Part shown: positions 55,152 to 64,000 of the stretch, piece by piece
Layout of the letters: every line of letters begins with the position of its first letter
Numbering within the stretch: the stretch's first letter is position 1
DNA from: an uncultured Myxococcales bacterium
GTDB taxonomy: Bacteria > Myxococcota_A > UBA9042 > DTJE01
Assembly (NCBI GenBank): GCA_903847405.1
Contig: CAINDP010000115.1
Location: 46,429 to 110,428 of the forward strand
DNA length: 64,000 bases
Direction: 5' to 3'
Position numbers and translations under genes: made by a program
The notes under the pieces: model-generated
Database searches by the model: none
Told to the model about the DNA's origin: nothing
What the model saw: the letters and a program-made list of their open reading frames with translations, nothing else

Positions 55152-55886
55152 ATGCCGATCGCACCCCACGACATGGTTCTTCGGCTGCGCGCCATGGCGG
55201 ATCCCTCGATCCGGCGGGGATTCCTGGCGCGCGAACTGGCCGGCATCGATCCCGAGCCCCTGGCCATGCTGCTGGGGTACCTGGTCCTGAACGCGGCCCA
55301 CGAGGACGTGCGCGTGGCGTGGCTGGACGTGGTCGTCACGCTGCTGGCCACCGATGCATCCCCCGTGGACGCCGAGGGGGCCGGTGCCGTGGTCCAGCGC
55401 CTTGCCGGCCATCCGGGGCGCGGCGTGATCCAGTTCCTGGTCACCGATCCGGACGACCGGCGCGGCCCGACCGTGGTCGGCGACCCCTATGCCCTCGAGG
55501 ACGTGGCGCTGGGCCTGCGGAAGGCGAAGGCTCGCCAGCGGGCGAGGGACCAGTTGCGGCAGATCACGGCGGACCCCGACCCGTCGGTCATCCGGATCCT
55601 CCTGACCAACCCCCTGGTGGCCGAAACGGAATCCATCCGGATCGCCTCGCGCCGGCCGCAGATCGCCGCGACCTTCCAGGTGATCCTGGAATCGCCGCGC
55701 TTCGGTGTGCGCGAGTCCGTGCAGTCGGCGATGGTGCAGAACCCCTGGTGCCCGGTCCGCGTCGCGCTGGCGGTCCTGCCCCTGCTGTCCATGCAGCACC
55801 TGGTGGAGGTGGCGCAGTCCCCTTCGCTGGATGACCGGGTGCGGGGCGCGGCGGCGGCCTTGCCGGGGATTCGCAGGCGGGGCTGA
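55152..55886 (+). CDS. HEAT-like repeat protein of unknown function
   Basis: A 244-residue, probably cytosolic protein built of short helical pairs, such as RRGFLARELAGIDPEPLAML, VIQFLVTDPDD and SVIRILLTNPLV. NPLV and NPWCPVRVALAVLP recur as in HEAT or leucine-rich-variant-like proteins of myxobacteria. No enzyme motif is seen. It follows the FadL gene by 18 bases, so it may be co-transcribed, and ends seven bases before the convergent parvulin gene. A weak AGGGCGGACCG precedes the ATG. No named family. Confidence 0.72.
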   Translation: MPIAPHDMVLRLRAMADPSIRRGFLARELAGIDPEPLAMLLGYLVLNAAHEDVRVAWLDVVVTLLATDASPVDAEGAGAVVQRLAGHPGRGVIQFLVTDPDDRRGPTVVGDPYALEDVALGLRKAKARQRARDQLRQITADPDPSVIRILLTNPLVAETESIRIASRRPQIAATFQVILESPRFGVRESVQSAMVQNPWCPVRVALAVLPLLSMQHLVEVAQSPSLDDRVRGAAAALPGIRRRG

Positions 55887-55893
55887 CCCCGGC

Positions 55894-57012
55894 CTACATC
55901 GGTTCCTCTTCCTTCTGGGCCAGTGTCGCGGCCATGGCCTCGGCCAGCGTTTCGACGTACAGGTGCACGTCGTACTTCGGCCGGCCCTCGGGCGGGCGGT
56001 CCCTGAGGGCGGGTTCCAGTTGGCGGAAGTTCCGGTAGGGCAGCAGGGTGGCCAGGAAGTCCACCAGTTGCTTCTGCTGGAAGCGGGAGTGGAAGAACTC
56101 GGAAATTTCCCGGCGCACGCCCGGATCCGACAGGTCGCGGTTTTCCGGCGGCTTGATGTCCCGGACGAACATGATGTGCCAGCCGAAACCGCTGCGGACG
56201 GGCTTGGACGCGAAGTGCCCGGGCGCCGTGGCCACCGCCTCGTTGACCACGTTGTCGTCGAACAGCATCTGGCCCCTCTGGACCCGCTTCGCGTCGTCGT
56301 AGGCGAAGTCGTACTCCTGGTAGTTCAACTGCGGCACCTGCACCCGGTACTTTTCCACCAGGAAGGGCAGGTCGACGGACTCGGGGGTGTGCAGCCGGAT
56401 CGTTTCGTACAGCGCCTGCATGGCCACGTCGCCTTCGCGGAAGCACGCGACCGCGTCGGGGGTCGAGCACGAGGAGGTGTCCCCCCCGCAGCAGATCCAC
56501 TGGTAGTCCTGGATCGCGTACTGCCGCAGGTGGTTGAACTTCCGGCGCACCTGGGGAATCTTGAAGACCTCCTGCAGGTCGGACAGCGGAACGGCCGACG
56601 GCGGGAACCCTTCGATGAAGCGATCCCGCATCAGGCGGGTTGCCAGGGCCCTCTGGTACACCGCCTCGCCGGGACGCACCGCGCCGCCGTCCGACGCCGT
56701 CTGGACCGCGGCCTGGGCCAGCATTTCCCGGACCACCAGGTCATCCAGCACCTTCCCGGGATCGGCGCCCGGGTCCGCCGCCGCCAGCGCGCGCCGGTAC
56801 CGCGACGCCGGGATGGGGATCCCGCCCACTTCGGCCACCGCGGGGTCGCCGTCCGTGCGGCCGGACCACGAGGGGTCCGCGGTGACGCGCAGTTCGGGCA
56901 GCGTCAGGCGGGTGGGCAGGGGGGGGGCGACGTCGGCGGCGCAGCCCGCGGCGACCGCTGCAACGGCGAACACGGCGGCCATTCGGACGGTCGGGGTGAT
57001 GGAAAGGGCCAT
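55894..57012 (-). CDS. Parvulin-type peptidyl-prolyl isomerase lipoprotein
   Basis: A 372-residue lipoprotein (AVAAGC near 24). Residues 55-150 resemble the SurA/PrsA N-terminal chaperone arm (KVLDDLVVREMLAQAA). The C-terminal region has a rotamase (PPIC) core with APGHFASKPVRSGFGWHIMFV, the conserved GWH motif. A Cys-rich insert (near 173-190, CCGGDTSSCS) is unusual. It folds or escorts exported proteins in the periplasm, attached to a membrane. It follows the SbsA-Ig lipoprotein gene by nine bases and is likely in one operon. The rotamase part is shorter than in PrsA, so enzymatic activity is uncertain. Confidence 0.86.
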   Translation of the reverse strand: MALSITPTVRMAAVFAVAAVAAGCAADVAPPLPTRLTLPELRVTADPSWSGRTDGDPAVAEVGGIPIPASRYRRALAAADPGADPGKVLDDLVVREMLAQAAVQTASDGGAVRPGEAVYQRALATRLMRDRFIEGFPPSAVPLSDLQEVFKIPQVRRKFNHLRQYAIQDYQWICCGGDTSSCSTPDAVACFREGDVAMQALYETIRLHTPESVDLPFLVEKYRVQVPQLNYQEYDFAYDDAKRVQRGQMLFDDNVVNEAVATAPGHFASKPVRSGFGWHIMFVRDIKPPENRDLSDPGVRREISEFFHSRFQQKQLVDFLATLLPYRNFRQLEPALRDRPPEGRPKYDVHLYVETLAEAMAATLAQKEEEPM

Positions 57013-57021
57013 TGAACCTGC

Positions 57022-58689
57022 CTAGTTCGAGCAGTCCGGGTCCTTGCCGCGCTGGTCGATCAGGAGGTACGGGTTGAAGCAGTACGTGGACGAGAACCCG
57101 TCCTTCGACGTCGTCGACACGATGCGGTGCCGCGCGGCGAAGTAGTACGCCGGGTCCAGGAAGATCGTCCCCTGGTTGAACTCCCGGAAATAGAAGTCGA
57201 AGTCCAGAACGGTGGGCTTCCAGGACCAGGCCCATGGCGGCCGCCCGCCCGGATCGGCCTCGGAGGTCGTGTTGACGAACGTCGTCGGCGCCACCAGGTT
57301 CGCGCCGGGGCGATCCGTGGGCGGCGCGTACGTGAACTCGGAACTGAACATGTCGGCCAGGCGGTCGCGGCGGACCCACCAGTCGCGGAGGATCGAGCGC
57401 AGGCCATACCCGATGTCCTCGCCCTCGGCGGTGGCGATGGGGAAGTCGCCGGAGTCCCGGTTCAGTTCGGTCGCGACGCCGTCGACGTAGGCGTACCGGA
57501 CGATGGACAGGGTCTTCTTGCTGCCCTCGCTGAGGACGCAGCGGAAGTCCGTCGTGGTTTCCTTGGTCGTCTGGGCCCAGGCGCAGGACTCGTGGGCGCC
57601 CGTGGTCAGATACGCCTGATAGTGCCCCGAGGGGAACAGCGTCGCCTGCGGGAAGACCCAGTTCACCCCGAAGTACTTCCGGTCCTTGTCGTTGAGGTTC
57701 CCGTTGGCCCCGTCACCCGCGGCATTGTCCGTGACGATGCCCGATTCGGCCGTCACGAACGAACGGAGATCCTCCTTCGATGCCGATCCGAAGTAGGTTT
57801 CAACCGCGATGGGCGTAGGAGTGGGACGCTTGGCGACGACCACGATCGCGCCGGCCACGTCGTTGCCGAAACTGGCGTCCACCTCGGTGTGGCGCGGGTA
57901 GAAATAGGCGTACCGGATGAAGTAGTGCGACTTGGTTTCGACCGAGTCGTAGTAGACCCACGCCGGGATCGACGTGGCCTTCATGATGTTCTTGTCGTTG
58001 TTCGCGGCCAGCCAGTCGCCGTCGAAGTCGTAGGACGTCGGGTAGTCGAACTGCGGGATGGTCTTGCTGACCGACTGGTACAGCAGCGGCGAGTACTTGA
58101 TCGCCAGCGCCTCCAGCGCGGCCAGGTTCGGCGCCAGGAACGTCGAGAACGTCAGCGTCACCGGCACCATCCGGTTGCCGGCCTTGTCCTGGATGATGTT
58201 CGACATGGTGATGCGGTAGGGCGAGGCGCGGTACATGATGGCCGTGGGCGCAGGCGTGAACGTCACCGTGTTCGTGGCCTCGTCGTAGGACAGGGTGCCT
58301 TCCACGTCGTGCTCGTACATGTCGATCAGGCGGAACGTGCTGGAGTCCACGGTTTCCTTGTACCGGATGGGCTCGTTGAAGGTCACCTGGACGGTGAAGG
58401 GGATCTCGACGTCGGAAGCCTCGTCGGCCGGGATGCTGGACAGGACCTGCGGAGGATCCTTGTCCGCCACCACTTCGCCCGGCAGTTCGACAGGAGGCGT
58501 TTCAGGCGATTCGTCGGCTGCCACCGCGTCGGGCGTGGGTTCGTCGGCCGTCAGGTCCGCCTGGACGTCCGCCGCGTCCTCCGGGTCGGAGGTGTCCGCG
58601 GTCGTGTCCGTCGGAGGAACGGTCCCGGACCCGCCGCACCCGACGACGATCAACGCCAGGGCCGCGATCGCAAACGCCCATCGTGCCAT
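57022..58689 (-). CDS. Lipoprotein with SbsA Ig-like (Big_5) domain and Vps62-like region
   Basis: A 555-residue lipoprotein (LIVVGC near 18). A long Asp/Ala/Pro-rich linker (about 20-75) leads to a Big_5/SbsA Ig-like domain (VLSSIPADEASDVEIPFTV, then NEPIRY and IQDKAGNRM; about 78-190). The rest recalls Vps62/DUF946-type proteins: YSPLLYQS near 200, YFIRYAYFYP, an N-D-V-AG segment, and TTGAHESC. These suggest a cell-surface adhesive or carbohydrate-binding role; none is proven. GGAGAAGGCACA precedes the ATG. The second-domain assignment is tentative. It is the first gene of a pair with the parvulin lipoprotein. Confidence 0.78.
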   Translation of the reverse strand: MARWAFAIAALALIVVGCGGSGTVPPTDTTADTSDPEDAADVQADLTADEPTPDAVAADESPETPPVELPGEVVADKDPPQVLSSIPADEASDVEIPFTVQVTFNEPIRYKETVDSSTFRLIDMYEHDVEGTLSYDEATNTVTFTPAPTAIMYRASPYRITMSNIIQDKAGNRMVPVTLTFSTFLAPNLAALEALAIKYSPLLYQSVSKTIPQFDYPTSYDFDGDWLAANNDKNIMKATSIPAWVYYDSVETKSHYFIRYAYFYPRHTEVDASFGNDVAGAIVVVAKRPTPTPIAVETYFGSASKEDLRSFVTAESGIVTDNAAGDGANGNLNDKDRKYFGVNWVFPQATLFPSGHYQAYLTTGAHESCAWAQTTKETTTDFRCVLSEGSKKTLSIVRYAYVDGVATELNRDSGDFPIATAEGEDIGYGLRSILRDWWVRRDRLADMFSSEFTYAPPTDRPGANLVAPTTFVNTTSEADPGGRPPWAWSWKPTVLDFDFYFREFNQGTIFLDPAYYFAARHRIVSTTSKDGFSSTYCFNPYLLIDQRGKDPDCSN

Positions 58690-58780
58690 TGTGCCTTCTC
58701 CGCAAGCCCCGCAAAGTCTCCTAGATGGGCCCCAAAATGTCAACGCGGCGGGCCCCCCCCCTTCCGATGCGTCCGCGCCG

Positions 58781-58808
58781 TTGACGCGGGGAAAAGAGTG
58801 ATTACGTT
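58781..58808 (+). promoter_or_regulatory. Candidate dnaK promoter
   Basis: TTGACG (58781-58786) is followed after 16 bases by TACGTT (58803-58808). The ATG is at 58875. Two further TTGACG copies lie at 58808 and near 58851. I saw no CIRCE element and no good sigma32 match. Confidence 0.35.
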
Positions 58809-58874
58809 TGACGCAGGTTGAAACGCCCGATGCGTGGCTTTGCATCGGGTCTTGACGGATGTGGAGGCAAGTTC

Positions 58875-60800
<1,926 letters not shown>

Positions 60801-61844
60801 TCACGACGGCTTGAACTGCGACTCCACGAACTCCTGATCCATCACCACCGTCTGCCCCGCCAGTGCCGGTCCCGCAAACAGCGTTTCCTGCAGCACGTCC
60901 TCCAGGACCGCCCGCATGCCCCGGGCACCCGTTTCGCGGCGCATCGCCAGGTCCACGATCGCCTGGGGCCCCGAGGGATCGCAGCGCAGCGTCACGCCGT
61001 CCAGGCGCAGAAGTTCGACGTACTCCTTCAGGATCGAGTCGGGCGGCTTGGTCAGGACGTCCAGCAGTTCGCCCGTGTTCAGGGCGCCCATCTGGACCCG
61101 CACCGGCAGGCGGCCCAGGAACTCCGCCAGCATCCCGTATCGCAACAGGTCCTTTTCCGTGATTTCCGGGGACTTGCGGGTGGACGACGCAGGGCCGAAG
61201 CCCAGGGGCCGGGTCGCGCTGGCGTACAGGTGCAGGTCGGAAAAGGTGCCGGCGCAGATGAACAGGATGTCGGTGGTGTCCACCGGGACGAAGTCGTGCT
61301 TGGACCAGTGCTGGGAGACGTTCGTCGGGACGAAGACCTGACGGCCCTCCAGCAGTTTCAACAGGGACTGCTGCACGCCCTCGCCGCCGATGTCGCGGCT
61401 GCCCGCACCGGTGTTCGCCCCGTGGGAGCGCCGGGCGATCTTGTCCACCTCGTCGACGAAGATGATCCCGCGCTCGGTCCGGGCGGTGTCCAGTTCCGAC
61501 GACAACAGCAGCTCGCCGATCATCACCTCGACGTCCTTGCCGTAGTACCCGGCTTCCGTGTACTCGGTGGCGTCGGCGATCGCGAAGGGGACCTCCAGCA
61601 GCTTCGCCAGCGTCCGTGCGATGTGGGTCTTGCCGCATCCCGTCGGGCCGATCAGCAGGACGTTCGACTTGCGGATCGGCAGCGGGGTGCCCATGGCGCG
61701 GGCCCTGGTGCGCTTGAGGTGGCTGTAAGCCGCGATGGCGATAGCCTTCTTGGCCTTTTCCTGCCCGATGACCCACCGGTCCAGTTCGCACTTGATTTCC
61801 GCGGGGGTGACCAGCCTGGGGATGTCACGGGCTATCGTGCTCAT
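60801..61844 (-). CDS. clpX: ClpX-like unfoldase lacking the N-terminal zinc domain
   Basis: A 347-residue AAA+ unfoldase close to ClpX (usually 410-430). It starts directly at the AAA+ part (MSTIARDIPRLVTPAEI), with no Cys-rich zinc domain. Walker A GPTGCGKT (66-73), the pore loop GYYG (99-102; usually GYVG), Walker B IIFVDEVDK and the ClpP-docking loop LGFG are present. In the loop where ClpX has GGRKH, this protein reads NVSQHWSKH, so the RKH substrate-recognition motif is not seen. It likely feeds proteins to the ClpP encoded just upstream. The operon is tig-clpP-lipoprotein-clpX. No clear ribosome site is visible. Confidence 0.9.
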   Translation of the reverse strand: MSTIARDIPRLVTPAEIKCELDRWVIGQEKAKKAIAIAAYSHLKRTRARAMGTPLPIRKSNVLLIGPTGCGKTHIARTLAKLLEVPFAIADATEYTEAGYYGKDVEVMIGELLLSSELDTARTERGIIFVDEVDKIARRSHGANTGAGSRDIGGEGVQQSLLKLLEGRQVFVPTNVSQHWSKHDFVPVDTTDILFICAGTFSDLHLYASATRPLGFGPASSTRKSPEITEKDLLRYGMLAEFLGRLPVRVQMGALNTGELLDVLTKPPDSILKEYVELLRLDGVTLRCDPSGPQAIVDLAMRRETGARGMRAVLEDVLQETLFAGPALAGQTVVMDQEFVESQFKPS

Positions 61845-61934
61845 GGGCGGCGTCTCCCATTCCTGGACAACAAACTATGGACTTCGCCGTGAATGATACA
61901 TGAATCGTGGGTGGAAGCACTGTGGACGACGGGG

Positions 61935-62468
61935 TCAGGGCGCGGGGGCGGCGGCCGGTGCCGGGGCGGGAGCGGGGGCGGGAGCGGGGGCCGGGGCCGC
62001 GGGCATGGAGCCGGGCTGCTGGCCACGGGCGCCGGCGTTGGCGGCCAGGGACTGCTTCATCAGGGCCGCGAAATCCAGCTTCCAGGAGCCTTCCTCCAGG
62101 GACATCGGCGCCTCGATCGGCTTGCCCTCGCTGGTCAGCTTCAGGGTCGCCTGATCGCCCTTCACGATTTCTTCCTGGACCACGATCGAACCCTTCTTGT
62201 AGCCCTTGCAGAGCTCGGCGAGGAGGTCGAACTTGCCGCGCTTTTCTTCCGGCACGAAGGCCTGGAGCTGCTTGACCACCTGCTCGACCTGCTCGATCGA
62301 CGTCTTGGTCAGGCCCGTGCGCATGGCCACCGTGTCGCACTTCTCGACGGCCGCCAGCCAGGATTCGAAGGCCGCCCGCGGCTTCGGGGCGTCCTTCGTG
62401 CAGGCCCCCAGGGCCACGATCGTCGTCAGGGTCAGCAGCGTCGTCACGAACCGGATACTGCGCGTCAT
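61935..62468 (-). CDS. Lipoprotein with Pro-Ala repeat tail, between clpP and clpX
   Basis: A 177-residue lipoprotein (TIVALGAC near 23). The middle (about 30-135) is an NTF2-like or DUF4878-type domain: FESWLAAVEKCDTVAM at the start and GDQATLKLTSEGKPIEAPM with EEGSWKLD later. The C-terminus is a Pro-Ala dipeptide run of about 26 residues. DUF4878-like lipoproteins are of unknown role. It is 35 bases after clpP and 90 bases before clpX, on the same strand. Its presence between the two protease genes is unusual. Good ribosome site (CGGAGGAACC). No evidence that it takes part in proteolysis. Confidence 0.8.
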   Translation of the reverse strand: MTRSIRFVTTLLTLTTIVALGACTKDAPKPRAAFESWLAAVEKCDTVAMRTGLTKTSIEQVEQVVKQLQAFVPEEKRGKFDLLAELCKGYKKGSIVVQEEIVKGDQATLKLTSEGKPIEAPMSLEEGSWKLDFAALMKQSLAANAGARGQQPGSMPAAPAPAPAPAPAPAPAAAPAP

Positions 62469-62503
62469 GGTTCCTCCGCGGGTCCCCGGGGGACCCAGGT
62501 GTC

Positions 62504-63096
<593 letters not shown>

Positions 63097-63100
<4 letters not shown>

Positions 63101-64000
63101 GGGGTGACCTCCGGGGTTGCTTCCGGCGCGGGGGCCGGGGCGTCGTCCGTGGCGGGAACCGGGGCGTCGTCCGTTGCAAAGACCGGAGTGGCGGCGATGA
63201 CATCGGACGCCGGGGCGACGACCGCGTAGCGCAGCAGCATGTCCACGGTCTTGTCCACGCGCAGGCGGCGCGCCAGGTTGTCCAGCTTTTCCTCGTCGAA
63301 GTGGGCCTTCAGCTTGGGCAGCGGGACGTGGTGTTCCGCGGCCAGGCCGCGCAGGTGGCCCTCGATGTCGTCCTCGGACACCTGGATGCCTTCCTTTTCG
63401 GCGATGGTCTGCAGCAGCACCATCCGGACCAGGTTCTCGCGCGCCTCGGATTCCGACTTGTCGCGCGGGATGCCCAGGTCGATCCCGGCCCGCTGCTCGG
63501 CGGTCAGGCCCGGCAGCATGCGGCCCTTCGCCTCGTCCTCGGCCAGGTCCGCCAGGCGCGTGATCGTTTCGGCGCCGACCTCGACCGGGTTGGCCGCGGC
63601 GATGGCGTTCAGGATGGCTTCCTTCAGCAGGTCCTTGCGATGCTCGGCCCTCTCGGCCTCCAGGCGCTCCCGCACCTTCAGGCGCAGGTCGTCCAGGGAG
63701 TCCGTGCCCAGGCGCTTCGCGAACGCTTCGTCCATTTCGGGGGGACGGCGTTCCATCAGTTTCTTGATCGTCAGGGTCGCCTTCACCGTCCGGGCGGGGG
63801 ATTCGACAGGCTCACCCCCAGGGGCCTCAACGGCCTCGGCGGCGGGGGATTCGACAGGCTCACCCCGAGGCGTCTCGTCGGCCGGCAGGTCCCGGGCGGT
63901 GATCCGGCCCACCGGGCCCGTGACCGTCGCCGTTTCGCCCACCTTCAGGCCCAGCAGTTCGCGGCCCGCGGCGGTCACCGGTTCGTCGTCCGTGCCGACC
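63097..64000 (-). CDS. tig: Trigger factor, C-terminal part (5' end outside window)
   Basis: A ribosome-bound chaperone and peptidyl-prolyl isomerase; the gene continues past the right edge, so the GTG at 63978 is internal. The visible part covers the end of the PPIase region ([14 protein letters not shown]), the linker, and the C-terminal chaperone arms ([34 protein letters not shown] and [13 protein letters not shown], with the tail [15 protein letters not shown]). The linker region holds a 16-residue repeat (GEPVESPA twice) encoded by two copies of a short DNA repeat. The C-terminal end is Pro/Ala-rich ([16 protein letters not shown]). The operon continues into clpP. Confidence 0.93.
63794..63866. 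repeat. Tandem 48-base repeat inside tig (TTCGACAGGCTCACCCC element)
   Basis: Two identical 25-base copies (63794-63818 and 63842-63866), starting GCGGGGGATTCGACAGGC, lie 48 bases apart, in frame. They encode GEPVESPA in the trigger factor linker. The core TTCGACAGGCTCA resembles short repeats spread in many genomes. Confidence 0.85.

Noticed and set aside
58690..58874. CIRCE element or sigma32 promoter before dnaK
   Set aside because: I found neither the TTAGCACTC inverted repeat nor a CTTGAAA/CCCCAT pair with the right spacing.

Overview
This is a G+C-rich (about two thirds by eye), densely coded, chromosome-like window of 64 kb. Several traits point to a myxobacterium-like member of Myxococcota or the former Deltaproteobacteria: many secreted lipoproteins with Asp/Val/Pro-rich linkers, MopE-like DG-DND-DG calcium/metal-binding motifs, a MYXO-CTERM-like tail on a phosphoesterase, an FHA-GAF-sigma54 activator, and dockerin and cohesin-like domains. 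This placement is inferred from gene style, not from a marker phylogeny. I see no rRNA, tRNA, CRISPR array, insertion sequence or prophage. No stretch longer than about 240 bases lacks a gene. The longest gene-free stretches are 33424-33643 (regulatory site and gene remnants), 36295-36509 (nothing recognisable beyond the repeat at its left edge) and 50420-50658 (REP-like palindromes).

Layout. 1-9.5 kb: the end of a dockerin-bearing M1 peptidase followed by a cohesin-like lipoprotein, then ElbB, a gamma carbonic anhydrase, an NtrC-type regulator, a small outer-membrane protein, an MFS transporter with an inserted PDZ domain, and a secreted metallophosphoesterase. 9.7-16.3 kb: small lipoproteins, including a tandem duplicated Cys-rich pair, a large lipoprotein with carboxypeptidase-regulatory-like repeats, and the FHA-GAF-sigma54 regulator. 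16.4-21.7 kb: a TPR protein overlapping a UshA-like nucleotidase, then a PIG-L deacetylase.

21.7-33.4 kb is the most unusual block. All genes are on the minus strand. A small Cys/His-rich exported protein is followed by a tripartite heavy-metal-type RND efflux system (outer-membrane channel, adaptor, pump). Directly coupled to the pump are four tandem radical SAM genes, each with a C-terminal SPASM/twitch-like Cys motif. The block ends at two perfect palindromes and a long prepilin peptidase gene. No precursor peptide gene is visible between the radical SAM genes, so their substrate is unknown.

33.4-35 kb looks like a scar: a PLP-enzyme C-terminal remnant and a DUF4143-type ATPase with no normal start. 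35-43.2 kb: an aminotransferase, a Cys-rich lipoprotein, a ceramidase-like lipoprotein, ClpB and a TPR protein. 43.3-49 kb: a tightly packed operon of a UshA-like lipoprotein, a second lipoprotein and a beta-barrel. 49-58.7 kb: TrpB2, an S9 peptidase, a GH43-like protein, a FadL-like porin, a HEAT-like protein, a parvulin-type lipoprotein and an SbsA-Ig lipoprotein.

58.8-64 kb is a proteostasis block: dnaK converges, with no gap, on a tig-clpP-lipoprotein-clpX operon. This ClpX lacks the usual N-terminal zinc domain. Short GGGGACAG-headed palindromes (REP-like) lie just after stop codons or in intergenic gaps at four places. Promoter candidates in the window usually have a good TTGACA/G -35 box and a weak -10 box.
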